From Nageia nagi (taxonomy: Eukaryota > Pinophyta): 64,000 nucleotides of DNA. Below are positions 48,351 to 60,690 of this stretch, piece after piece (positions within the stretch are counted from its first letter, which is position 1; every line of letters starts with the position of its first letter). The DNA lies in contig JBITNC010000001.1 of the NCBI GenBank assembly GCA_050084985.1, forward strand, positions 95,294,001-95,358,000, written 5' to 3'. Below the pieces are notes generated by a model. That model saw only the letters and a program-made list of their open reading frames with translations. It had not been told where the DNA came from and searched no databases. The translations under genes were made by a program, and so were the position numbers.

Positions 48351-51345
48351 TCATTTTATACATAAGAATGTGAAAAAATAATAAAAATGTGTTTCAAAAA
48401 TAATATTATATGATAAGTTTTAACCAAGTAAATAATACATGTTAATTTTAACACAAACATGCATGATTTGTTTCACTAGTGCAAATGTTTTATAACTTAA
48501 ATAATAATCCAAGTACCTAAATACATTTCTTATATCAAGAACTATAGATGTAGAGTGATATTGTTGAGGCTTATTTTTTTGTCTAAAATTATGCCTTCAT
48601 CTGGATGCCCACAAAAGAGGAGCCCAAGTACTACCAATCCTCAACCAATTCACCTTGGTCAATTTTATACTTTTCACAAGGAGAAGTACCTACTATTTTT
48701 TAAGGTTATGATATTTATTGGATCGACCAAATTATTAATCTTGATTAGGTTTCAAATTATCCTCCTATGTTATCAAGATAATCCCTGAATGGATGTGTGG
48801 ACATGTGGTATCACTACACACATTCCTATCCACCTATTGAAGTTATGTTTAAACCAATAGAGGAATTAGGGGCAATTGAGAAGTATGAAATTTTCACCAT
48901 TTGGATTTTCAAACTTAAAGGCTCCAATCCACCTATCCTCACCTCATGGCTCCCTAAACAAGTCATGTTGCAGAATGTACATGCGGATGTATTCATTTTT
49001 AGGGTGTTGCTCAATTAATATTTATGATTTGATTGCATAAGAAAATAAATCAAAATGCAAAACATGAAGTGAAAGAGCATAAGTAACAACATCATCCATT
49101 CAATATTTGAAACCTAAGTGTCCAATGGGTTTTGTTTACCAACCCTTAAAGGACATCATTATCTTCTAATTTTACACAAGTCCATTTTGCATAAGGAAGT
49201 AAATTGCATTATAACTTAAAATTTTTAAGTAATAAGCATGTATTATTGACTTACAAAAAAATCATTAACATTTAAATTAAGTCCTAAGTATGCATCATTA
49301 ACTTAAAAATTAAGTCCTAAGCATGCAATATTTGCATAAGTCTATCTATCAAATTATCAAATATTTCATCATTTCTATAGTTTGCATAAGTTCATTTGTT
49401 GACTTTGTATAAAATAATTTAGAAAAATAGATAGACATTAAATGCATTATCTAAAAAAAATAAAAAAATAAGTAAAAGGGTTTATATAATTCCCCTTTTT
49501 TACTTTAAAAAATCCCTTTAATAAATGTTTAGTATGCTAAAAAAATTACCATAAAAAATTACCTAAGTAATTGTGAAGGTAAACAAGTACCACTATTGCA
49601 TTTTGTAATTTAAATGCATTGTTGTACCATAAAAGGAAAGTAAAGAATTAATAATTTTAGGCATGTAAAAAAAAAATTGTTAAAAAAAATGCCATCATTG
49701 TAAGAATACTTCAAAAAAAATCCTCTATTTTTACTTAATATATATAAGTAAAAAATAAATAAAAGAGTATTCAAAACATGATTCACCTTTCAAGCATTAA
49801 ATTAAAGATATTAAAGGCTTAGGTGTAATACTCCACCTGAATGCATTAGATTTTATCATCAAATTTAATGCTTCTTTTGCATTTTACTCCATGCATCTAA
49901 TTATGGGTAAAAAAAAGGAACTTGCTTGACAAGTAAGCAAGAGCATTAATGGAGTGCCCAAAAAAATGAGAGAGTTGAACTATCACTCCACTAAAACTCA
50001 TTATGACACAGTTAAGATAAGCATAGCTTGTTTGATAAGTAAAGAACACTTTAAATTTTTAATAAATGAAGTTGGTAGTGAAGTAGGAAAAAAAGGTAAG
50101 AGGGCATTTACATGGGATATCATCAAGTCAAAAAAAATGCAGAGGAGGAAGAGAGCCACCCATTAAAGATAGAGATAATTGATGACGTTGCTTCCATGAC
50201 CCAGCCAAACCCCCAAAATTAGAAAATATGTAATGCAAAGAAGCATGCAAGGAGCAAGGTTGAGGAGGTGTGGTGAGCATGGAACAAGGGTCACGAAGCG
50301 AGGCTGTGAAGGAGAGGCTGAGTGATAGGTTTTGAGGTGTAAGGGCTAAGAGATGCAGGAAGAGGGGTTGCAATGGGAGGCCTAGATAGTGGCTGTAGAG
50401 GATGGAATAGGTGGAGGTCATGTAGGGCAATGTAGGGATAAACCTTCGAGGCTCAAGAGTCACCACAGGAAGAAGGGGTGTACAACAAAATAATTCTCAT
50501 TTATTGATAATGAAGGGGCCCACAAGATACGTTATGCAAGTAAAACACAAGTGACCACCAAAGGCCAAGAAATGAGGAGAGGAGGGAAACAGAGCTAACT
50601 ATGAGGGCTAGGAGGGAAGAGGTAGCGTGAGAAGAGGGTAGAGCAACTACTGAAGGATAAAGGCAACAAATGAAATGAGCAGCTAGTAATGGAGCCACCA
50701 CTCATTGCATCTCCACCATAGGAGAAGAACATCTTGAATTTTAATTTATTCTAGAATATGAAGTTTATAATATACAATATAATTTTGTGCACATTATTTC
50801 TCAAAAGAATATGAGTTGAACAATATTGCAATTTAGCCTTTCCCCATTTTTTTAAAAATAGATTAGCAATAAATAAATCACTCCCTTTTTTTTTAGTATC
50901 AACAATGATAGACTTAAACAAATAAGAACATCTTTTGAATAAATGAACCATTTACAATTATTTTGATAATAATTTTAGTAAAATGGTACAATGAATTACC
51001 TTCTTTTATGTTTAGAGAAACAAATTGTTGAAAAACAACTATATTTTTTTTAATAGGAGAACTAAGGTAGGTAAGAGAAGAATAATAACAATATATATAG
51101 AGCAATTTTGTAATAAAAACTACAACTAACATAGAAATTGTTAGCATAAGGAACAATTACATTGGATTTCTATAAAAAATTTCCCAAAACAAATGAACTA
51201 GCCCATAACATATAATTAAATATCATTGGTGAAATAAGCCAACAAAATGAGAGGGGTTATACCTTCTCTTGATTTTAACTACCAATGAAGACTTCCAAAT
51301 TGAAGATGAGTCCAAACCAAGGATGTGAAGAGGAGCTTCCAAGGA
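48351..51345 (-). other. Leader of copia element 2, with a GC-richer insert
   Basis: 48351-49900 corresponds to the leader of copia element 1 (shared blocks such as CAATGGGTTTTG and TGGATGCCC). From about 49935 to 51240 there is extra sequence absent from element 1. Its 50130-50720 part is visibly richer in G and C (on the plus strand, GAGG- and AGGG-rich) than anything around it. The open frames there (112 codons, 50128-50466 minus, Leu/Ser/Pro-rich) show no recognised domain. It may be a captured gene piece or a nested insertion. Confidence 0.45.
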
Positions 51346-51357
51346 GCTTTGATATCA
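51346..51357 (-). other. Degenerate primer-binding site of copia element 2
   Basis: The minus strand reads TGATATCAAAGC, one mismatch from the TGGTATCAAAGC variant, two bases after the 5' LTR. Confidence 0.65.
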
Positions 51358-51359
51358 AA

Positions 51360-51844
51360 TGAGAGATTTGAACTATAACATGAACAACTCTAAAATCCTA
51401 AGATCACATGAAAGCTTATAATACACATCTAACAAACTCACAAAGCAATCTTACAAAGATAACACAAGATGTAAGTGGTTTATCCAACTAGGAGTACATC
51501 CACTAACTAGATCTCTCTTCATCTCAAATATGAATTCTTACAATTCTCTTAAACACTATCCTATAGTATAACTTTACTCCACAAATTGGTGTGTGATCAC
51601 AAAGAGGGAGCCTTCTATTTATATGCCAAAATCCCTCTTTGGATCACCCTTTTATCCAATGTACAAAAGCATGACATAAACATCCTTTTACCTAAGGGGC
51701 ATGCTCATGACATAGAGTGTAGGACAAGTTACATTATTATATTCACTTAAATACTTAAGGTATCAAATGATACCCTTAATATTAGTGAACTTACATATAA
51801 TATTATTACATAATCGTTACAATAATGCATTATGCATTCCAATA
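51360..51844 (-). repeat. 5' LTR of copia element 2
   Basis: 485 bp, homologous to 43179-43677 with many substitutions and small indels. The outer end is followed by the GTTCT target duplication. Confidence 0.85.
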
Positions 51845-51849
51845 GTTCT

Positions 51850-54240
51850 ACCAAGAAGGATTTCATAAGGCAACTTCTTTTCAAGAACATATGTCATTAC
51901 TCTCACATGATAATATGGCCAATTCATAAACTTATATCATTATCAAAACATATATTTTTTTCCTATATAATTTATGCATCAACTTGTCTCTAAAATTTTT
52001 TAAGAATTCTAGAGAGAAAATATTCAAACCTACACCATCATCTACCAATGCGTTGCTTACTGTCTTTCCCATGATCATGACATAAATATGCATAGCTAGG
52101 AATTTATTAATGATCTCTTGGCTAGGAAGCTCATATTCGGTGAATAATAAAGCTTGTTTAAAACAACCAATTAGTCCTACTAATGTAATTTTCAAAATGT
52201 TAGTATCAACATCTATGCCACTAAGAATCTCAAATAAAGCTAATTTATGTTCTTTCGAATATTTCAAATAACTCAAGTAAAATAATCTTAGAATTAGTAT
52301 TTTTCATACTTTGAATAACATTTTTCTTGCACTATATTTTTTTTTAGAGAAGGTGTAGGAAGGACCTCATTTGTAGTAGAAATGAGATTAAGAATACCTC
52401 TTTGTTTGTCTAATAGTATTGTATGCCTTCTCTTTTTTCAGTTACGATTCTAATTAATTTTGATCCTAAGATTGAGTTTGTACTTTATTCATCATCAAAC
52501 TTAATTGGTTCACTATTTTCATCATAAAAAATCATTTTTACCATATTGATGGAAGGTAGTTCTTGGTCTTTCACTTGGATCACATCATTCTCATATGATA
52601 TGGTTCCCTTGTATGCAAGTTACTTCAATTTGTTTCTCATAGCATAATAACCTATTGTATTATGCCCCTTGACTTGATGATATTTACAAATAAATTCTCC
52701 TTACCAATGTGGTTTTCATCTTAGACCATATTCCTTTCTTGAACTCTTGATCAACCTTTTTCAAGAAATCTATAACATTTGACTATGAAGCATAACAATC
52801 TATTGTATTATGCCCTGACTTGATGATATTACAAAATAAATTTCCTTATACCAATTTGGTTTTCATCATTAGGACCATATTCCTTTCCTTGAACTCTTTT
52901 GATCAAACCTTTTTCAAGAAAATCTTATAACATTTGACTATGAAGCATAACAATCTATTGTATTATGCCCCTTGACTTGATGATATTTACAAAATAAATT
53001 CTCCTTATACCAATGTGGTTTTTCATCATTAGGACCATATTCCTTTCCTTGAACTCTTTTGATCAAACCTTTTTCAAGATAATATTATAGCATTTGACTA
53101 TGAAGCATAATAACCTATTGTATTATGCCCCTTGACTTGATGATATTTAAAAAACATTCTCTTTATACCAATGTGGTTTTTCATTATTAGGACCATATTC
53201 CTTTCCTTGAACTCTTTTAATCAAACCTTTTTCAATATAATCTTATAACATTTGACTATGATGCATGGGAAGTAGATATTTTTCTTTAGCGCTTTCACAT
53301 TTTCTATCTTGAGTCCTATCTTGAATTTCAGTTTTAGCAGTATTAACAGAAGTACCATCTTTCTTATGATATTGGTTTCTACCATTATCTTTTTTTGAAT
53401 ATTATGTGTATTTGAGTTGATTAGATTTTAACAAATATCCTTCTATTTCAATAAGCATATAAAACATATACATAAATATACCTTTAACATAATCAATACC
53501 ACAAGCAACAAGAGTAGGATTAATATTAACAAGCAATACCTCTTGTGATGAATTATTCATACACTTTTTGTTCTATTGATATCCAAATATTCACATATCT
53601 AGGGGTACATTTATCCAATTTTTCTAATTTTCCTTACTTGCAATGAATTAGATCTATCAAATCCATTGATTTCTTGATATTACATCTAATTTGATTCTTA
53701 AATTGATCCTTCAATTACTAATATGAAGTGATAGACTTCAGTGCCAAGTTGTGGAACCACTTTCATGCTTCATCAGTTAGGCTCATGGGAAAATACTTTT
53801 CTTTAAAGTTATCATTTACTCCATATTTAATCTCCATAGTATATTTAAAGCCTTGAATATGAACTAAGGATCATTCTCATTGTTGAATTTTCCTAATTCA
53901 GATTCCTCATCTATTTTGGTGAGCTTACATTGTGAATCTTCATGCTTAAAAGATTGCCTTTATTTTTTGTACAGATAACACTTGTACCAAACTCATTCTA
54001 TAGTAGATTTATCTTTATTTCCAACAATCTAAACTTCTTAGTTATGTAGGTTTTGATAAATGAAGTATGGTTCCTAGCGTTGGTGCTTATGTTAGTGTTG
54101 GTGCTGATGTTATCTTGGGCTACTAGTGCAAATAATTTTGCAAGGATGGCTTGAAATTGAGGCATTTTGATTAGCTTATCCATAACTTCAAAAGTAATAT
54201 TCACCATATATGTCACACTCACAAATTTTGGGATCAAATG
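51850..54240 (-). pseudogene. Ty3/gypsy gag and protease, right part of the split element
   Basis: Minus-strand order from the right: a gag-like N-terminal stretch (54237-53998, no firm motif), more gag with frameshifts, a multiplied zinc-knuckle segment (53268-52643), and then protease at 52276-51932. The protease reads FTEYELPSQEIINKFLAMHIYV and ALVDDGVGLNIF, where DDG stands for the usual DSG/DTG active site. The frame would run on into the RT at 43178 once copia element 2 is set aside. It resembles the group of plant gypsy elements with gag knuckle pattern CxxH...GHxTxxC. Dead by multiple stops. Confidence 0.7.
52643..53268 (-). repeat. Four tandem copies of a gag zinc-knuckle segment
   Basis: Units start near 52643, 52791, 52946 and 53106 (marker TATTGTATTATGCC at 52653, 52801, 52956 and 53116), with lengths of 148-160 bp. 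On the minus strand the better copies read YDYLEKGLIKRVQGKEYGPN-like sequence followed by CKYHQVKGHNTI and CYA, a CCHC-type knuckle. Differences between units are mostly 1-bp changes in runs, which break the frame, so the original unit was probably about 52-53 codons. Confidence 0.8.
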
Positions 54241-57139
54241 CTAACAAGAACCTTAGGGTTCTTTGTATGATTACAAAATATTGGGTAGGTTCAAGAGCAT
54301 TTATTTTCAAGCTTTATTAAGAGAAGGATATGATATAAAAAGGTGGGCACCAATATGTTGATATGTTTTTAGTAATCCCTAATATTAAACTAGGTAGAAA
54401 CTATAGTAAAACATCCAAACATGTGATTATGTATTATCCTAGTTATTTAACTCAAATAAATAATAGATATTAGAAATAAGATGAAATAAGTAAATAACCT
54501 AAATGAATATAGTACTGAAGTAACAAACCTAGGTTATTAAATCAAGATAACAAATACACATAACTAAAGAGAAAGAAATTAAGTGAAAGATAAATACATG
54601 TGCATCCTTACATGGGAGATGATAATTATATGCTGATAGGAACTTAATATGTGACCTTGATATGTAAATCCCACAAAGCATAATAGTAATAATGGTAGCG
54701 TAGATGCTAATGATAGCATGGATACTAGGTTAAGAACAACAACACAGGTACACATGATAGCATGAACACTAGTAGTATGCATAATAGTTCTACTCCCATG
54801 TCTCCTACATTAGTGATATTTAAAAAAAAAAATTGATAGGTCCTATAAACCAATAGGTTTAAAGAATGTTAAATGTTGACTTTACCTTTATTAGTGTTTC
54901 ATAAAATATTAGAAAAAAATTAAATTTAATAAATATATTAAAATAAAAAGATAAATTTCGAAATAAGGAGAATCACATGTTAGCTAAGTAGTACAAATCC
55001 ACTACTGGTTTGGTAGTATAAATCCTAAAGTGAGAATCAACTACCAATCAAGTAGAAGTGAATCATGTAATCCACTACTAAACATGTAGCGATTAATCAT
55101 GCAATGGAATATGCCATCGAACAATAAGAGTGAATCCCATAGTGGTAATCCATCACTGATTCAATAACAACAAATCCCACAATGGTAATTTGCTTCTAGC
55201 CTAGCAAAAATAAATTTATTTCTGGAAACTCATATATTTATCCCTCCTCCCCTTTTTGTAGCTCCTTTAAAAGTAGCATCCTAACCCTCTTCTTATTAAG
55301 CTCTAACCTCAACCTTGTATTTGTAGTAGGTACTTAGATTGTAAACAGAGAAGAAGTTAAATATATCCAAGCCATAGTAAGACTAAGAAGTAGTAGAGTA
55401 CATTTGGACATATTCTAAGAGGATGGATTGTAAAAAAAAAAGAATAAATTAGAAGATATTCAAAACTATGTAAGTAATCCTATGGATACGTCTGAGAGAA
55501 AGGAGGATATTATTCATGGAGTAGGATTTTCTTGCCATATCCAAATCCTGGTGAAGGAGGCAAAAATAGTCAAGGTGGGGTAAAACCGTAAAGGTCTTTG
55601 GTAATGACATACTCTCGAACTACTAAAATAAGACAAATCCATGATGGTAGAAGAAGTTCTAAAATTGGAATTAAAGATACAAGATATGGTGGATAAATCC
55701 TTAGAAATAACACATATGATCCTCATTGAAATACAAGGGTGAATCGATAAGCTCGAACACTAGCTATGGGAGAAGTAAACCTATTAGAATTATTATATCA
55801 TATGGGTCATGTGTGCTTGTGACTTATGAGTATTTTTATGAGTCTTAAATTGTTAAGTTGTTATATTGAATGCCTTGTGAGAGTGATATCAAGATAACTA
55901 AGTTGGTTGTACAATATATTGTATAAATATATTCACATAATGAAATATTAATGTGTTGTATGAAATACAACATAGTATTAGAATTAGCAAGGTGAGGTTT
56001 TCCTCCCACTCGATTATAGAGAAATTCAATTTTATTCATATTTTGTAAGGATATGTAAATATGTACAAGATATAGTTAATTTTTTATATGAGTGACAAAC
56101 ATGGAAATGGTATAAATAATGGTGTTAATGCTTATAATAATAGAGATGGAATTCAAATTCACAACCTATGTGGGGAAGATCTCTATAGCAAAAGCACCAA
56201 TGGAGAAAGTTACATTGACAAAGCATAAGAAATTTGTAAGTGATAGCATTTCAAAAATGGGAGAAGGAATGAATCAAAAAATTAAAAGGGAAAATAAAAT
56301 ATATATTTCCACCCAATGGTGAAAGCAATAATTAAAATGGAAAGCCATGCCATGAGATAATAACACATTAACTAACCTTACCCTCGAAATTTGAAATGCT
56401 TTTGATGTTTCCATTTATAAGATGCAAGAGAACTAAGATAATTACATATTAACTAACCTTACTCTTAAAATTCAAAATTTCTTTATTGAAATAGCCTTCA
56501 AATAATTAAATAATTTTAGATACCGAAATTAGCATTAATAAAATATGAATCAAATTTAGATGTCGATAAGATTAATGCATATTTTTTAGAAAGTGTGAAG
56601 GATAAACAAATAGGTATACAAGGAGATGATGATGTTATTGTAATGAAGAACTTGATATACTTCTTACTTTTACATAACCCAAATAATTACCCTTGATTGC
56701 TAGAAACTCAATTAGAATCACTAAACTCAAACCTATTTCTAATCGTGCTTGGAGGATAACCAAGAAGCATTCTCATTTGCATCATGTTGGGTCTCAAATC
56801 CAATGCGATAAAAGGATAACGATAACTAAAAATATATAATCAAGGATGAGCAATGATATAAGCAATCATGGTAGGGAGGATGAGAAGACCAAGGAATCAC
56901 ACGAAGATTCAAATTACATCAATTATCATGTGGGATGATCATAGACCTTGATATGTCTCCTTAATTCCCAATAGTTGCCAACTTGTCTTGTGATTATGGT
57001 TGGTTTCTACGATCATAGGTGGAGCTATTTGGACATGGTGAATTAGACATCAAGTTATTGACCATTATTTTTGTGTATAGAATGGAATAAATTAGGAATT
57101 CTCCCAATACAAGATCATGGGCCTCATACTATTTCACTC
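54241..57139. other. AT-rich DNA, probably gypsy leader then intergenic
   Basis: 54241-54990 probably holds the leader or LTR of the split gypsy element, but no primer-binding site or LTR end could be fixed. 54990-55210 contains degenerate repeats of about 45 bp built on phrases like AATCCACTACT and GTGAATCCCATAGTGG. From 55220 to 57139 no gene or repeat was recognised. Confidence 0.35.
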
Positions 57140-58440
57140 ATATGAGGTGATTTGGAGGATAATATTGCTAAATTGGGCTTGCATTCTATAAAATTATCTA
57201 TGGACTCTATCAAAACTATAAACAAAATAACTAGGAAGAAGAGAACTGAACCAAAGTTGGGTGAGGAATTCAAGACAAATGTAGCAATTTGGAGAATTCT
57301 TTGTGAGGGAGGTATCCAAGGCTTTATAGATGCTCTATAAGGCTTTAATGTAAGATAATCATTCCAATTTGCCCAAACTTGGGATAAAGGCAGAGTGGTA
57401 GTTGATGGAATGGAATTTCTGGTAAATACTCATCTCACTACGAATGCAACTAATATGCAAAACGAGGGTATAAGGCACTCCAAATGCATGTGAGCTATAA
57501 GGAAGGATGTGGAACTCTTTCTATATCTAAGGGAAGCAATGCCAACAAAGAAGAAATTTGTATACAATAAGGCTTATGACTACCACTTCATCCTTTTGTC
57601 ACATTTCAGAGGGTGCTTTCAAGTTAATCTCCCTTACTTTCTCTTCCACTCCTTGTATTCATATATCATGAGAAATAGAGACTATGTCTGCATCCACCAA
57701 GGTTTAATCAAAATCTTGGTGAACTATGTGCATCATGGGGCTAGATTTGTAGCGCTTATTCAGTAAGTTATGCCTACCCCTATTTCTCTTATTGTTATTC
57801 CATTATCTCCACTTTTTGAGTCAAATAACTCTTCTCCTTTGGTCTCTTCTCCTTTCCAACCCCTCTCTCCCCACCCCCTCTTCATCCTTTTCCATCCTTC
57901 CATCCTCCTTCCCCATTGTCATCTCTTCATTTGATTCTAAGTCATTTATTTAGGAAGTGAATGACATCCTAAGAATCTAGTTTAGAATGAGGAAGTTGAG
58001 GGATGATACAGTGGAAAGACACACACCTATCAGGTTGTGAGCTCAAATGCCAAAGATATGGTGATTGAAGAAGACCAACAACAAAATTCAATTTTGCAAG
58101 TTATTCATAATTGTTGAAAGAAAAAAAATCAAGTTTCTTCTTTTTAATGGTATGAAGGCTTAGTTGGATGTCATTATAAGAGTATATGATCCAAATGCTA
58201 ATAATTATATATGGAAGAAGATGCAATATAAGCTTCCTAAGAAGGTGACTAAAGTCCATGTCCCATTCGAAATACCGATGCAGAAAAAAATAGACTACAT
58301 GAAAGATGAGATGAATGTTATGTGGTCGTTCATGGATTGGTACAATAGTGCTACAACCAATGAAAGAAAATCAATGGAAATTGAATACTTAGTTAAAGTT
58401 GTTGATTTGAATGCTTCTTCAGAAGTCAAATATGCTTAAT
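57140..58440 (+). pseudogene. Decayed coding relic, unidentified (possibly transposon-derived)
   Basis: Three plus-strand frames in series (57152-57340, 57360-57500 with stops, 57509-57766, then 58164-58439) read as broken protein rather than noise: WRILCEGGIQGFIDAL, FAQTWDKGRVVVDGMEFLV, HFILLSHFRGCFQVNLPYFL, HQGLIKILVNYVHHG, and YDPNANNYIWKKMQYKLPKK. The layout recalls plant proteins of unknown function that sit in or beside transposons, but I cannot name the family. Frame changes at about 57340 and 57500 and stops between the pieces show it is not intact. No introns or promoter were identified. Confidence 0.4.
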
Positions 58441-59229
58441 GCATCCTTAAAGTTAGGATAGATTATCTCATATTTTGTTCTTTTGTCATAACTATAATGA
58501 ACTTGTAAAGGTAGGTTTTGGGTCCCCAAATAAAAAAACCCTCTTTTTCACCTATACCAAAAAATATAAGCAATCATAAAACTTATAAAAAGGTAAAACC
58601 AACATTTAATGGCCTTTAACCCTACTAAGTTGTAGGAACTATCAAAAATTTTTAAATATCACCAATATAAAGATTAGAAGTGGACTTTAAGACTTTCCAT
58701 ATGAGTGTTTTCATATCTCACTTCTCCCAACTCTCTTAACAAAAAATAAAAATTTCTTTTTTAACCTTTATTTTAATTAACTTTCAAACAAATATATCCA
58801 TTCATAATAAAATATTTAAATATAAATGTTAAAAAAAAAAAAATCAACATAGCAAACTTTAAAGCCTCCAAAAATTTAAAGGATGTTAAAGCTTGCAACA
58901 TTTAAAGATGAAGTAAAGTTTTGTAGGCATTAGATACCACTCTTAATTAAATGAGTCTACTATCCAAAACCCTTAATCTGCTATTTTTTTAAGCCATGTA
59001 TTCCCTCCGCACGAGAAAATCGTGATTATTAATTTTATTTTTTAGTTTTAATACAATAATGCCGCGTTTTCAACCCTAACGGACAATATTTTGACACGTG
59101 TCTTGTCCCCGCAAATATTTAATGAAAGAAGATTCAAAGGTCGATTGAAATATGTTTTTATCTTAAATTCAATTCGGACTTATCTACAATTTTATACGAG
59201 GGTTGACAAAGCTCATATTGCTTTTATTT
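58441..59229. other. AT-rich intergenic DNA
   Basis: No gene is seen. A palindromic ACACGTGT (about 59094) is the only notable short motif. It is over 1.5 kb from HAD copy 2 and of unknown relevance. Confidence 0.35.
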
Positions 59230-60140
59230 TTATAAGAGATCAAATTCATTTTATTTTTTAATTTAATGATTTTATATTACTTATTTAAATTAAAGAAGTT
59301 AATCAGATAATTTTATATTATCAAGCATATTTTTTCTTTTATTTAATGATTCTACATTATCTATGCAAATTAAATAGTTTTTTATATGATACTATCTAGT
59401 ATAAAATCTCATGCTCTTTTGATTTATTGTTTTTTATTTTATTAATCTAAATTAAGATAATTCATATAATAATTTTATACTATTAAATATTTGATTTAAT
59501 GATTCTTCAAAAAGTAATTAATTTACTGGTTTTAAAGTATGAATATATAATTCAACATTTTTTTTCTTTTATTTAATGATTTTATATTATTTATGCAAAT
59601 TAATATAGCTAATGTAATAATTCTAGTATATTACTGATTATTTGATTTAATGATTTGACATAATATAATCCAATTTTCAATAGTTAATCTAATAGTTCTA
59701 TATTATTAAATACAAAATCAAGTATTTTTTATTTAATGATTCAACATAACCATAGGATAGTAAATTTAACATCTCTTTACTATGAAGACAAAATTCAATG
59801 TTTACCTACATAAATTATTAACTAATTTAATAGTTTTATATTATTGAATACAAAATCCAACATCTTGAACTTAATAATTTTACATCACCCACATAAATTA
59901 GAGGTAACTAATTTGATGATTTCTTACTACCAAGTATTAAATTTAATATTTTTCCTTTAATTTAATAATTATGCACTAGAATATAATATGATTCTATGCT
60001 ATCAAATATAAAATCCAAATCTTTCTTTTAATTTAATAATTTTACACTATACACATAGATTCTATGCTATCAAATATAAAATCCAAATCTTTACTTTAAT
60101 TTAATGATTTTACACTACCTATATAGTTAAATAAAATAGA
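59230..60140. repeat. Very AT-rich degenerate tandem array
   Basis: The phrase TTTAATTTAATGATTTTATA recurs, in degraded form, about every 65-90 bp (for example near 59264, 59344, 59496, 59574, 59648, 59734, 60035 and 60102), with linking sequence like TCAAATATAAAATCCAA. The last two units (about 59993-60060 and 60061-60128) are nearly identical. It lies just upstream of the promoter of HAD copy 2. Confidence 0.65.
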
Positions 60141-60340
60141 ATTTAAAACTCAAAAACAAATTCTTAAAACTTAAGAAATAAGTGGATTTATTTAGTATTA
60201 GTAAGTAAAATTAAACCCAAAAGTTTTAGTTATTAACACGGGTACTTAAATTCTTAATAATACACCCAATAAGCAAAAAGAACGAGGGACCATCACCAAC
60301 CCTCTGAATATCTCAGCCTCTAATAAATTATGACCGTTTT

Positions 60341-60366
60341 GACGTGTGAATCAAAGCTGGCACGTG
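60341..60366 (+). promoter_or_regulatory. G-box / ABRE-like elements upstream of HAD copy 2
   Basis: GACGTGTG at 60341 and a perfect G-box CACGTG at 60361-60366 lie 40-65 bases before the TATA box. ACGTG cores of this kind bind bZIP or bHLH factors in plants. Copy 1 has no CACGTG at the equivalent place. Function is inferred from motif and position only. Confidence 0.45.
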
Positions 60367-60404
60367 AATTTGCTTTACACGGTGGCCATGGGTGGCAGCA
60401 GGTC

Positions 60405-60411
60405 TATATAA
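60405..60411 (+). promoter_or_regulatory. TATA box of HAD copy 2
   Basis: TATATAA, 286 bases before the ATG at 60691, in a block conserved with copy 1 (GGCAGCAG before; CGCTCCAT and CCTCCCATTCCAA after). Confidence 0.7.
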
Positions 60412-60690
60412 TCCGCTCCATCCCTCCCATTCCAACTCACCTTCAATTCATTCATTTCTCTGTATGCATTAACACATCTCCTTTACTCATCTCCTTCACA
60501 TATTCTTTTTGTTCAACATTGCTCATTTTCTACTGCATCAATCCACTCGCCTTCGGATTTGCGCTGGTAAAGTTCTTGGCTTTGAAGATTTTGGTAATTT
60601 TTATTGAGAGGACTAGGGATTTGGTGACGGGCTTGAGTTTGATTTTAGTGAAAAATCTGTGCAGGAGATTCAGATTGAGTAATAATCGTA

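Larger units (their letters stand above)
43179..51844 (-). mobile_element. Complete Ty1/copia element 2, nested in the gypsy element
   Basis: 8666 bp, with 3' LTR 43179-43677 and 5' LTR 51360-51844 (terminal CA mutated to TA at 51844), polypurine tract AAGGGGGAG beside the 3' LTR, a degenerate primer-binding site, and a perfect 5-bp target duplication GTTCT (43174-43178 and 51845-51849). LTR identity is roughly 90 percent by eye, so insertion is old. It splits the surrounding gypsy element between protease and reverse transcriptase. It is longer than usual for copia because of a leader of about 3 kb. Confidence 0.9.

Noticed and set aside
49954-50166. 70-codon Lys/Arg-rich plus-strand frame
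   Set aside because: Short, no motif, antisense to the retroelement leader; composition follows the A-rich strand.
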